Below are positions 5,926 through 12,158 of a DNA stretch of 13,907 bases, piece by piece (the stretch's first letter is position 1; each line of letters opens with the position of its first letter). Location of the stretch: the NCBI GenBank assembly GCA_934667465.1, contig CAKUMG010000060.1, positions 1 through 13,907 on the forward strand. Direction: 5' to 3'. The notes below the pieces were generated by a model. That model had not been told where the DNA came from, did not search any database, and saw only the letters and a program-made list of their open reading frames with translations. Made by a program: the position numbers and the translations under genes. Source of the stretch: an uncultured Actinoplanes sp. Lineage in GTDB: Bacteria; Actinomycetota; Actinomycetes; Mycobacteriales; Micromonosporaceae.

Positions 5926-6193
5926 GCGGGCCTGCATCATGCGGTTCCGGGTCGAGCGGCGACGACATCCGATCAGGTGTTCGGGCTGGACCGCGGCCAG
6001 GTCGAACGCGTAGCCGCTGGCGTGGCCGCCTGTCCAGGTGAGAGCCGATGAAGCGGACCTTTACCGCGGGTTGGTCAGACGTCGCTGTCGCTTATCCGTC
6101 AGCATCGGTATTCGCGGGTCAGAGCACTTCTCCCGGGCCAATACTGACGCCGGTGCCAAGGGGCATCGAAAGGTCTGTCGACATGGGGAAACA
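5926..6193 (+). other. Spacer before the DUF6345-like gene: decayed coding traces and candidate promoter
   Basis: No convincing gene is present. From 5926 to ~6050 both strands carry short protein-like stretches with mixed codon bias: plus VFGLDRGQVERVAAGV; minus TGGHASGYAFDLAAVQPEHL, ending on codons 6036-5977. From ~6060 the DNA is less GC-rich and probably regulatory: TTGGTC (6071-6076), 16 bp, then TATCCG is one weak promoter candidate; GGTCAG (6117-6122), 17 bp, then AATACT (6140-6145) is another. GGGGA (6185-6189) is the ribosome site of the next gene. Confidence 0.3.
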
Positions 6194-7807
6194 ATGACAG
6201 CGACACATGACAGGCGGCAGGGGCCTCGGATCGTGGCCACACTGGTCGCCGTGACCGGGCTCACCGTGCCGGTGGCACTGGCCGCGCAGCCGAGCGAAGC
6301 AGCACGGCAGGCCGCGAGCGCGGCGGAGACAACAGAGCTTCCGGTGTACGCGGTGCGGTCGACCGGGCTCAGCGAGCTGCAGGTGCGGCGGCTCGCCCGG
6401 GCGTTCGGGACCGCCAGGCTCGCGCGGCAGGAGGACGGCAGCGTCCGGTTCGCGGGCGAGACCACCGTGCCCACGCGGCAGGCGCGCCGCGGGCGGGACG
6501 AGGACGGCAACGTCACCACGACGAGCGTGCTCGATCTGGCGGCGCTGCGCAGGACCAAGACGGTGAGCACGGCCACCGCCCTGCGCTGGACCGCGCGGGC
6601 ACTCGCCTCGGCGGGGCTCACGCCGCGCGACGCCAAGCCGCTGGCACGGCACAGCTCGATCGAGGTCGTGAACCGCCGCGGCACCACGACGGCCAAGGTC
6701 AGGATCGACACCAGCGTCTCGTACGCCTTCCGGCTGGCCGGTCTGCCGTACACGGGACCCGGCGCGAAGGTCCGGACCGCGTACAACGGCCGCGGCGCCC
6801 TGACCGGTCTCACGGTCAGCACGCGCGGGCTGGCCCCGGCGGGCACCGTCCGGGTGCTCGGTGCGGAGCAGGCGCAGCAGCGGTGCGCCACCGCCCTCGG
6901 TGAGCACGTGCGAGTGCGCACCTTCGACCCCGTCTACTACGCGCCGGCCCTGTCCACCGGCCTCGAGCGGCTCGAACCGAGCCTGCGCTGCTCCGGCGTC
7001 ATGGCCGACGGCAGCGCCACCCAGATCGTGCCCGTCCCGGCGGCGGCCGACGCCACCCTGACCCCGATGGATCCGCCCCCGCCGCCGCGGGAGGAGGCAC
7101 CGCCGCAGGCCACCGCGCGCGCGTACGGCAGGGCCGATGTCGGCAGCGAGGGCACCGGACCGTGCTCGGGCCTGCCGCACACCGGCACCAACCTGGCCTC
7201 GTTCACCAACCGGTTCCAGGCGGGCGGCGTGCCGTCGGAGTTCAGCTGGCTGGACCAGAACGCCTGGGAACGCGACTTCAAGGAGCCGTCCGACCAGTCC
7301 TGGACCGACCACGTCGACCTGACCTACTGGCAGGGCCACGGGGCGCCGACCGGGTTCAGCTTCTCCGGGTGCAGCACCAAGGACGACACGTTCCTGCGCA
7401 ACACCGAGGCGCGCTGGGGCAATGGGGACGCCGAGTGGATGAGCCTGTTCACGTGCTCGGTCCTGCAGTACGACGACGGCGGCCGGCGCTGGTGGCAGCG
7501 GTGGGGCCCGGCGTTCGCGGGGCTGCACCAGATCAACAGCTTCCACACGATCTCGTGGCACAGCGCGAGCCACGGCGGCACCTACGCCAACTACCTGCTG
7601 CGCGGCAGTCCGATGCGCGTCCGGTCGGCGTGGGCGCAGGCCGCCATCGACGACCAGCCCGCCGACGTCGTGTGGGCGTCCATGGGCCCGATCGGCCCGG
7701 GCGGCGCGGTCTCGTTCAACGACTACTTCTGGGGCAGGGGCCCGGTGAGCCCGGACGTGCGCGGCAACGCGATCACCGGCTACTGGTACCTCTCCGGCGG
7801 CGCGTGA
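6194..7807 (+). CDS. Exported protein resembling DUF6345, with caspase-like GHG...C motif pair
   Basis: 537 residues from the ATG at 6194, chosen because GGGGA lies 4 nt upstream and a signal peptide begins here: a basic n-region (HDRRQGPR), a hydrophobic core (residues ~13-30) and an AxA-type exit (ALAAQ or SEA). The frame is open further upstream to 6038 but is not signal-like. Residues ~48-290 form a mixed alpha/beta region (PVYAVRSTGLSELQVRRLAR ...). A Pro-rich linker (MDPPPPPREEAPP, ~292-304) leads to a C-terminal domain (~315-537) that resembles DUF6345 from memory. This domain has VDLTYWQGH382G, a strand and loop, then WMSLFTC421S, and a W/H-rich segment GLH445QINSFHT. The spacing of GHG and C after predicted strands recalls clan CD peptidases; activity is a hypothesis. 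It is coupled to the downstream propeller gene by TGATG. Confidence 0.8.
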   Translation: MTATHDRRQGPRIVATLVAVTGLTVPVALAAQPSEAARQAASAAETTELPVYAVRSTGLSELQVRRLARAFGTARLARQEDGSVRFAGETTVPTRQARRGRDEDGNVTTTSVLDLAALRRTKTVSTATALRWTARALASAGLTPRDAKPLARHSSIEVVNRRGTTTAKVRIDTSVSYAFRLAGLPYTGPGAKVRTAYNGRGALTGLTVSTRGLAPAGTVRVLGAEQAQQRCATALGEHVRVRTFDPVYYAPALSTGLERLEPSLRCSGVMADGSATQIVPVPAAADATLTPMDPPPPPREEAPPQATARAYGRADVGSEGTGPCSGLPHTGTNLASFTNRFQAGGVPSEFSWLDQNAWERDFKEPSDQSWTDHVDLTYWQGHGAPTGFSFSGCSTKDDTFLRNTEARWGNGDAEWMSLFTCSVLQYDDGGRRWWQRWGPAFAGLHQINSFHTISWHSASHGGTYANYLLRGSPMRVRSAWAQAAIDDQPADVVWASMGPIGPGGAVSFNDYFWGRGPVSPDVRGNAITGYWYLSGGA

Positions 7808-8931
7808 TGTCCGTAGTAGCGATACTGACGGCGGTCCTCCTCGGGGCAACACCGGCGGCCGCCGGCCCGCCGGACGAGTGGGCCCAGCCGGGAGCACACG
7901 CCACCAACGACCGGTACAACGGCGGCGAGACGCGGCTCACGGCTGAGAACGCGGGCAAGCTCAAGCCCCGCTGGACGGTCCCGCACACCGAGGTGACGTG
8001 CGCGGACCCGAGCACGCCTCTGGTCGGCGGCGGCAAGCTGCTGACCGCCGGCGCGTACAGCATCAGTGCCTACAACGCCCGCACCGGCGCCATCTCCTGG
8101 CGGACCGCGGTCACCAAGAAGCGCTACATCCTGCTCGCCACCGTCGCCGGGACCAAGGTCGTCGCCCAGTACCGCGACTGCCGGACGGGCAAGGCGTTCC
8201 TGACGGCGCTCGACGTGCATACGGGCAGGACGCTCTACACCCGGCCGATCGGCACGACTCTGCTGTACGGGCTCGTCGCCGACAAGGGTGTGCTGGCGGG
8301 CGGGCTGTGGGAGGACGACGCCGCCCGGTACGCGATGCGTGGCTACCGCATCGCCGACGGCACGCTGCTGTGGTCGCGGGCCGGCTCGATGCAGTTCCCG
8401 CCGATCGCCGCGCGCGGGCGGGTCCTCGCGGACGGCGGTGCTGTCGACATCAGGACAGGCAAGCCGCTGTGGACACTGCCCGCGGGGTGCGCCGACGTGC
8501 TGGGCGCCTCGACCGACGGCAAGCGGCTGTTCCAGGCCTGCGACGGCGACGAGGGCGTACGGGTGATCGATGCCACGTCCGGTGAGGTTGCCGACACGTT
8601 CCCGGGTACCTATTCGCGCTACAGCTTCGCCACCGACGGGCAGCGGATCTACCTGCTGGGCTACGGTGGATTCGTGGCGCTCGACGCGCGTACCGGCAAG
8701 CGGTTGTGGAAGGTCGCCTTCGAGACCGAGCCACCGCTCACGTTCGCGGTGGCGGGCGGCGTCGTCTACGGGTGGCGGGGCAACGGGCACGCGCTCGCCG
8801 CGGTCGAGGCCGCGACCGGCAAGCCCATCGAGCTGCCCGCGAGCACCGCGTCCGTCCGGGACGGCGTGATGATTGCGCAGGGCCGGCTGTACGGGATCAC
8901 GGGCGCGGCCGTCACCGCGTACGCACCCTGA
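7807..8931 (+). CDS. Exported PQQ-like seven-repeat beta-propeller protein
   Basis: 374 residues. The N-terminal HATNDRYNGGE...NAGKLKPRW segment is typical of PQQ-type propellers. Seven blade motifs of the form [AV]xDxxTGxxLW are visible near residues 88, 134, 179, 212, 253, 291 and 332 (for example AYNARTGAISW, AVDIRTGKPLW, ALDARTGKRLW), enough for a closed seven-bladed propeller. There are four cysteines in the mature part (C65, C125, C228, C245), possibly disulphides. No dehydrogenase cofactor motif was seen, so a binding or scaffold role is more likely than catalysis. The ATG at 7807 overlaps the upstream TGA (TGATG), implying translational coupling to the DUF6345-like gene. The start gives a hydrophobic signal-like stretch ending TPAAA, but without any Lys/Arg before it; the codons just upstream encode PLRRR, so the true start may lie slightly earlier. 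Alternative: a lipoprotein-like BamB relative, but no lipobox is present. Confidence 0.85.
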   Translation: MSVVAILTAVLLGATPAAAGPPDEWAQPGAHATNDRYNGGETRLTAENAGKLKPRWTVPHTEVTCADPSTPLVGGGKLLTAGAYSISAYNARTGAISWRTAVTKKRYILLATVAGTKVVAQYRDCRTGKAFLTALDVHTGRTLYTRPIGTTLLYGLVADKGVLAGGLWEDDAARYAMRGYRIADGTLLWSRAGSMQFPPIAARGRVLADGGAVDIRTGKPLWTLPAGCADVLGASTDGKRLFQACDGDEGVRVIDATSGEVADTFPGTYSRYSFATDGQRIYLLGYGGFVALDARTGKRLWKVAFETEPPLTFAVAGGVVYGWRGNGHALAAVEAATGKPIELPASTASVRDGVMIAQGRLYGITGAAVTAYAP

Positions 8932-8937
8932 CCTCGA

Positions 8938-8969
8938 CGAGCCGTGGGAGCGATTCCACAATCGGCTCG
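8938..8969 (+). terminator. Bulged hairpin with GCGA loop ending the exported-protein operon
   Basis: Outer arms CGAGCC (8938-8943) and GGCTCG (8964-8969) continue as an inner stem GTGGGA (8944-8949) / TTCCAC (8954-8959, one G-U pair), closed by the GNRA-type loop GCGA (8950-8953), with AATC bulged on the 3' side. It starts 6 nt after the propeller stop and is followed by a G-rich run, not U. It most likely ends or protects the operon mRNA. It also sits just before the next start codon. Confidence 0.5.
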
Positions 8970-8979
8970 GGGGTGGGCG

Positions 8980-9381
8980 ATGCCGGCCGTGCCGGGCCTC
9001 GGTGAGCTGAAGGAACGGATCTACGTCGAGTTGCTCGGCGGGCGGGCCGGAACACCCGGTGAGCTCGCCGAGCAGCTCGCCGCCGGGGAGGAGGAGACCC
9101 GGGCGGCGATGCGCACACTGCAGGAACACGGGCTCGTCGGGCTCGACGGCGACCGGGCCTGTCCGGCGCCGCCGGCCCGCATCGGCCACTGCGTCGCCGC
9201 CGGGGAGGAGGCGCGCGCGGTCCATCCCGTACGCACGGCTTTGCACCGCGCGGTCTATCCGGTACGCAAAGCGCGCACCGCGGTCGACGACGTCGCCGCC
9301 AGCTCCGGGCGCGCCGGCAGGAGCAGCGTCGTCACCCCCAGGGCCTGGTTCATCGCGGCGAGCTCGTGCTCGCGCTGGTAA
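8980..9381 (+). CDS. Small winged-helix (TrmB/MarR-like) protein, C terminus probably altered
   Basis: 133 residues from the ATG at 8980, preceded by a GGGGGTGGG purine run. Residues ~8-58 read as a winged helix: LGELKERIYVELLGG, TPGELAEQLAAGEEETRAAM (helix-turn-helix), RTLQEHGLVGLDGD (wing). This resembles TrmB-like N-terminal domains, which normally carry a larger ligand-binding part. Here the frame instead runs through an 11-residue tandem duplication (AVHPVRTALHR / AVYPVRKARTA) and then ~125 bp antisense to the convergent CoaD-like gene, whose coding signal is far better. The original C terminus may therefore have been lost and the present tail be accidental. It is the first gene after the exported-protein operon and could regulate it; that is speculation from position. 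Confidence 0.5.
   Translation: MPAVPGLGELKERIYVELLGGRAGTPGELAEQLAAGEEETRAAMRTLQEHGLVGLDGDRACPAPPARIGHCVAAGEEARAVHPVRTALHRAVYPVRKARTAVDDVAASSGRAGRSSVVTPRAWFIAASSCSRW
9215..9280 (+). repeat. 33-bp tandem duplication across the ends of two convergent genes
   Basis: Units 9215-9247 and 9248-9280 share 19 of their first 21 bases (GCGCGGTC-y-ATCC-s-GTACGCA) and then diverge. In the plus frame the unit is 11 codons, giving an in-frame peptide repeat in the winged-helix protein. In the minus frame the second unit contains the TAG (9255-9257) that ends the CoaD-like gene. Confidence 0.6.
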
Positions 9382-9668
9382 TCGGTCGCGTTCCGGACCC
9401 CGCGCACGATCACCCCGCAGCCGTGGCGGCGGCAGTAGTCCACGGTCAGCCCGTGCCACGCGGCCACCGACACGTTGTCCCACCCCGCCGGCAGCAGCCG
9501 CCGGATCTCCGCCGCCCGCGCGGCGGACGGCTGCGCCGGGCGCTTGTCGTCGTTGACGGCGACCAGGACGGTGAGGTGGCCGACGAGGCGGCGCGCCCGG
9601 TCGGCGATGGCGAGGTGGCCGGGTGTGCAGGGGTCGAACGTGCCGGGGTAGACCGCCCGGGCGGTCAC
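9255..9668 (-). CDS. CoaD-like nucleotidyltransferase (phosphopantetheine adenylyltransferase family), C-terminally short
   Basis: 137 residues. Nearly every residue known from E. coli CoaD has a counterpart: GT10FDP and TPGH18 (the TxGH nucleotide motif), K42 in NDDKRP, R89/R92 in VRGVRN, D96-YQRE100-HELAAMN and SST129AVR132. CoaD transfers AMP from ATP to 4'-phosphopantetheine in coenzyme A synthesis. Typical CoaD is ~155-165 residues; this one stops five residues after SSTAVR and lacks the usual GGDVS...LVPPAV tail of ~20 residues that helps the hexamer and active site. It is therefore probably a paralogue, with the housekeeping coaD elsewhere, or a decaying copy. The GTG start (9666-9668) overlaps the TGA of a 39-residue ORF (GTGA), indicating coupled translation. 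Its stop falls in a 33-bp repeat shared with the convergent winged-helix gene. Confidence 0.8.
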   Translation of the reverse strand: MTARAVYPGTFDPCTPGHLAIADRARRLVGHLTVLVAVNDDKRPAQPSAARAAEIRRLLPAGWDNVSVAAWHGLTVDYCRRHGCGVIVRGVRNATDYQREHELAAMNQALGVTTLLLPARPELAATSSTAVRALRTG

Positions 9669-9784
9669 CGCAGCACCAGCAGATCCAGCGCGTCGACGAC
9701 CGGGCCCGGCTCGGTGCGGGCGGCCTCGCGCATCCGGGCGACCCCCGCCGCGTACGCGTCACTGTCGTAGACGATCGAGGCCAT
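9665..9784 (-). CDS. 39-residue small protein coupled to the CoaD-like gene
   Basis: The ATG at 9782-9784 is preceded by a GGTGGGGG purine run (weak ribosome site) and encodes MASIVYDSDAYAAGVARMRE and then AARTEPGPVVDALDLLVLR, ending in TGA at 9665-9667. Third codon positions are almost all G or C. The stop overlaps the GTG start of the CoaD-like gene by four bases (GTGA), so it looks like a translated leader or a real small protein made with the enzyme. The sequence predicts two short amphipathic helices joined by a Pro/Gly turn. No family was recognised. The frame is open further upstream, but there it is antisense to the TM2 gene and loses coding character. Alternatively it is a remnant of a longer N-terminal domain once fused to the transferase. 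Confidence 0.5.
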   Translation of the reverse strand: MASIVYDSDAYAAGVARMREAARTEPGPVVDALDLLVLR

Positions 9785-9812
9785 GCCCCCACCCAACCTG
9801 CGAAGCGCGCGG

Positions 9813-9840
9813 AGGTCAACGTCTCCCGGGCGGCTATCGT
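9813..9840 (+). promoter_or_regulatory. Candidate leaderless promoter of the TM2 gene
   Basis: TATCGT (9835-9840) is a good TAnnnT -10 box ending 7 nt before the GTG at 9848, so the transcript would begin at or next to the start codon. AGGTCA (9813-9818), 16 bp upstream, is a weak -35. There is no Shine-Dalgarno sequence between the box and the start. The same GGTCAA, read on the other strand, is TTGACC, a possible -35 for the divergent small ORF. Confidence 0.5.
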
Positions 9841-9847
9841 TGCGCCG

Positions 9848-10144
9848 GTGACGGCTCCCCTCCCCCGCTGGGAACAGATCCGCATGCTGCGCGCCGAGGC
9901 CGAGTTCGACGCGGTCAAGAAGGACACCCGCATCGCGTACGGCCTCTGGTGCGTCGTCGGCATCTTCGGCGGCCACCGCTTCTACCTCGGCGACACGGCC
10001 CGGTCCATCGCCATGCTCTTCACCCTGGGCGGCCTCGGCCTGTGGACCCTGCTCGACGTCTTCCTCATCGCCCGCCGCGTCCGGGCCGTCAACCACACCC
10101 GCCGCGCCGCGGTCATGGCCCGCTACGACATCATCGACGCCTGA
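9848..10144 (+). CDS. TM2 domain membrane protein
   Basis: 98 residues. After a charged N-terminal helix (RWEQIRMLRAEAEFDAVKKD), two hydrophobic segments (residues ~29-42 and ~53-75) flank the diagnostic TM2 turn GGHRFYLGDTARS. The second helix carries the G-rich LGGLGLW and the conserved D70 (LLDVFLI). TM2 proteins are small two-helix inner-membrane proteins of mostly unknown role. The C terminus is basic (RRVRAVNHTRRAAVMARYD), probably cytoplasmic. The GTG at 9848 is preferred because it starts 7 nt after a -10 box and begins the charged helix; the ATG at 9884 would cut 12 residues. The gene converges with the small hypothetical gene whose stop lies 6 nt downstream. Confidence 0.85.
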   Translation: MTAPLPRWEQIRMLRAEAEFDAVKKDTRIAYGLWCVVGIFGGHRFYLGDTARSIAMLFTLGGLGLWTLLDVFLIARRVRAVNHTRRAAVMARYDIIDA

Positions 10145-10150
10145 GCCGGG

Positions 10151-10450
10151 TCACTCCACGAGCTCGGCCGTCAGGCCCGCCGCGGGGTTCGCGAACCCCT
10201 GGACGGCCGTCGCGTACGAGTACGACACGCGCACGGTGACGGTGTCGTCCTCGCCGGCGACGACGCGCAGGGGCGGGCTGGAGAACCAGTCCATCGCGGC
10301 CACGACCTCGTGCTCGCCCGGGGTGAGCGGCACCGTCTTCTCGCCGCGGAACCGGACCTTCGCGACGACCACGCCGTCCACCTTCACCCGTACGCGTCGC
10401 AGGTAGCCGGTTTCCCCGCGGGCGTCCCTCGTGATGACGAGCAGCGGCAC
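10151..10450 (-). CDS. Small beta-rich hypothetical protein
   Basis: 99 residues from a GTG at 10448-10450 with GGGGGA 7 nt upstream. No signal peptide. The sequence alternates short beta strands (LLVITRDARGE, RVRVKVDGVVVAKVRFRG, KTVPLTPGEHEVVAAM, LRVVAGEDDTVTVRVSYSY). The pattern of a DGxxVAKV strand, a GEKTVPLTPGEH turn and a paired strand resembles small PEGA-like immunoglobulin-fold domains that bind sugar or envelope partners; this is a fold guess only. It lies 30 bp downstream of the two-helix membrane protein on the same strand, so the two are probably co-transcribed. It converges with the TM2 gene. Confidence 0.75.
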   Translation of the reverse strand: MPLLVITRDARGETGYLRRVRVKVDGVVVAKVRFRGEKTVPLTPGEHEVVAAMDWFSSPPLRVVAGEDDTVTVRVSYSYATAVQGFANPAAGLTAELVE

Positions 10451-10480
10451 GACAATTTCCCCCGTCCATGGTTCAGCTGG

Positions 10481-10693
10481 TCACCGGGGAGGAAACCCTG
10501 CGCGGCGCAACAGCGACGGTGGCGCCGTCAGGATCAGGACCGGCACCGCGATCACCGTGAGCCCGGCCATGACGAGCATCGCCTGGAGCTCCGTCAGGCC
10601 CGCGGCGCCGCTGACGAACCCGCCGGCGATGTAGGCCACGAGGAAGAACGCGACCAGGGCGACGAAGACCCTCCCCGACACCGGCCGCCGCAT
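10481..10693 (-). CDS. Small two-helix membrane protein
   Basis: 70 residues from the ATG at 10691-10693. There are two hydrophobic segments (VFVALVAFFLVAYIAGGF and AMLVMAGLTVIAVPVLIL) and basic ends (MRRPVSGR, LLRRAGFPPR), predicting a hairpin with both ends in the cytoplasm. No family was recognised. The start is uncertain: GTG codons 3 and 12 bases upstream are in frame and no strong ribosome site is present. The AT-richer stretch 10712-10738, containing TAGTAA and TCTATC on the minus strand, probably holds the promoter. The next gene on the same strand follows after 30 bp, suggesting a two-gene operon. The Gly-rich helix faces may mediate helix packing. Confidence 0.6.
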   Translation of the reverse strand: MRRPVSGRVFVALVAFFLVAYIAGGFVSGAAGLTELQAMLVMAGLTVIAVPVLILTAPPSLLRRAGFPPR

Positions 10694-10827
10694 CACACCA
10701 CTCACCGTCAGCAATCCGCGATAGACACTCCTTACTAGCCGCAACCGGGGCCGGGCAAACGTGGAGCGGGGGAAAGTGCGCAAGATCGGACCTCCCCGGG
10801 CGGCGCGGCGGGCGGCACGCTGGGCGG
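10694..10827. promoter_or_regulatory. Divergent spacer between the membrane protein and alpha/beta hydrolase genes
   Basis: 134 bp. The left half (10712-10738) is AT-richer and likely drives the minus-strand pair. On the right, CACGCT (10816-10821) ends 6 nt before the ATG at 10828, the spacing of a leaderless -10 box, but no convincing -35 lies upstream. No palindromes of note were found. Confidence 0.3.
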
Positions 10828-11736
10828 ATGGATGATGTCCGGGTTCATGACACCGTCGTGGTGTCGGGTGGCGTACCGCTCGCGGTGCGGATCCACCGGC
10901 GGGCCGACGCCGGCCTCGCGCGGCAGGCCGGGGTCGTGGTGGCGGGGTCGTGGCTGACGGTCAAGGAGCAGATGCCCGACCTGTACGCCGCGCGGCTCGC
11001 GGTGGCGGGGTTCACCGCTGTGACGTTCGACTTCGCCGGGTTCGGGGCCAGCCGCGGTGAGCCCGCGCAGGCGGAGTTGCCGCACCGGAAGATGGGTGAC
11101 CTGGCGGCGGTCGTGCACGCCCTGCGCGGGTCCTCGCTTGTCGACGGCGGGCGGCTGGGCGTCGTGGGGGTGTGCGCGAGCGCCCAGTACGTCCTGGGTG
11201 CCGTGGCCGGCGGGCTGCCGGTGCGGGCGTTCGCGGCGGTGGCGGGCTGGTTCCACGACCTCGCGACGGTCACACCGTTCTACGGCGGGCCGGAGGGTGT
11301 GGCGCGGCGGCTGGCGGCGGCCGGCGACGCGGCCCGGGTCCACGCCGCGACCGGGCGGGTGGTGACCGTGCCCGCCTACGCCGCCGGGGACGACGAGGCC
11401 GCGATGTCCCTGGAACTGGACTACTACGCCGATCCGGGGCGCGGCGCGGTGCCGCAGTGGCGCAACGAGATGGCTGTGCTGTCGTGGCATCCGTGGCTCA
11501 CGTTCGACGCGTTCGCCTATCCCGCGGACATCACGACACCGGCCCTGCTGGTGCACAGCGACGACGCCGTGCTGCCGGACAACGCCCGCCGGGTGGCCGC
11601 TGCGCTGGGCCGCCACGCCACGACGGTGTGGGCCGAGGGCGGGCAGACCGACTTCTACGACCGGCCCGAGCAGGTCGATCCGGCCGTGGCCGCCGTGGTG
11701 GATCACTTCGAGAGCACGATGAAGGGCTCGTCATGA
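10828..11736 (+). CDS. Alpha/beta hydrolase with GxCxS nucleophile elbow
   Basis: 302 residues with the alpha/beta-hydrolase layout: strand GVVVAGSWLTVKEQMPDLYA (oxyanion region), TFDFAGFGASRGE, and the nucleophile elbow GVVGVC116AS118AQ, where a Cys takes the usual Ser position of GxSxG. Later strands contain the acid-like LVHSD245D246AVLPD. The expected catalytic His region reads EGGQ273TDFYDRPEQV, with Gln where many hydrolases have His, so classical hydrolase chemistry is doubtful. As I recall, a QTDFYD-type motif occurs in a subfamily of these proteins. The ATG at 10828 lacks a strong Shine-Dalgarno sequence; a CACGCT box 6 nt upstream suggests leaderless expression. The stop overlaps the ATG of the SnoaL-like gene by ATGA, so the two are made together. 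Substrate unknown. Confidence 0.87.
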   Translation: MDDVRVHDTVVVSGGVPLAVRIHRRADAGLARQAGVVVAGSWLTVKEQMPDLYAARLAVAGFTAVTFDFAGFGASRGEPAQAELPHRKMGDLAAVVHALRGSSLVDGGRLGVVGVCASAQYVLGAVAGGLPVRAFAAVAGWFHDLATVTPFYGGPEGVARRLAAAGDAARVHAATGRVVTVPAYAAGDDEAAMSLELDYYADPGRGAVPQWRNEMAVLSWHPWLTFDAFAYPADITTPALLVHSDDAVLPDNARRVAAALGRHATTVWAEGGQTDFYDRPEQVDPAVAAVVDHFESTMKGSS

Positions 11737-12143
11737 ACGCTGCCGTTGTCGACTTCTTCCGCGCCGTCGACGCGCGGGACTGGGATGCCGTGCGCCTGCT
11801 GCTGGCCGGCGAGGTCACGCTCGACTACGTGTCGCTGTTCGGCGGCGCGGTCGAGACCGTGCCCGCCGGCGAGGTGATCGAGCGGTGGCGGGGGCTGCTG
11901 CCGGGCTTCGACGCGACGCAGCACTTCGTGGGCACCCTGGCGGAGAGCGGCGGCGTCGTCCGGGGGAACGTGCGCGCCTATCACGTGCTCGACGGTGCCG
12001 AGTGGATGGTCGCGGGATGGTACGAGCTGACGGTGACCGCGGGGCCGGCGCGGATCTCGGGCATCGTGCTCACGGCGGTCTACGAGACCGGGAGCCGGGA
12101 GCTGCTCGGGCACGCCCAGGAACGAGCGAAAGCCCTGCGGTAG
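11733..12143 (+). CDS. SnoaL-like (NTF2 fold) small protein
   Basis: 136 residues, a normal size for a single NTF2/SnoaL-like domain. The order is typical: N-terminal helices (VVDFFRAVDARDWDAVRLLL), D31Y near the cone mouth, a helix EVIERWRGLLPGFDATQH64FVGT, then curved strands (VVRGNVRAYH84VLDGAEW, GWYELTVTAG, RISGIVLTAVYETG). D31, H64 and H84 could line the pocket. Family members are cyclases, isomerases, ketosteroid-like enzymes or ligand-binding proteins, and many have no known role. The ATG overlaps the hydrolase stop by four bases (ATGA), so translation is coupled and the two proteins probably act on the same small molecule; this is inference. The gene ends just before a GC-rich tandem repeat and converges with the AraC regulator. 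Confidence 0.85.
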   Translation: MNAAVVDFFRAVDARDWDAVRLLLAGEVTLDYVSLFGGAVETVPAGEVIERWRGLLPGFDATQHFVGTLAESGGVVRGNVRAYHVLDGAEWMVAGWYELTVTAGPARISGIVLTAVYETGSRELLGHAQERAKALR

Positions 12144-12158
12144 CGGCCGGCCTGGTTT

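Noticed and set aside
5662..5940. Minus-strand 92-codon frame starting MMQARLFGEIDRAG
   Set aside because: Looks partly protein-like, but the plus frame over the same DNA has clearly stronger third-position GC bias; kept only as a remark on possible decay.
6119..7897. Minus-strand open frame of 592 codons
   Set aside because: Antisense to the DUF6345-like gene, which has a signal peptide, a ribosome site and a coupled neighbour.
7780..9963. Minus-strand open frame of 727 codons
   Set aside because: Antisense to the propeller gene with its seven regular repeats; no recognisable domain in the translation.
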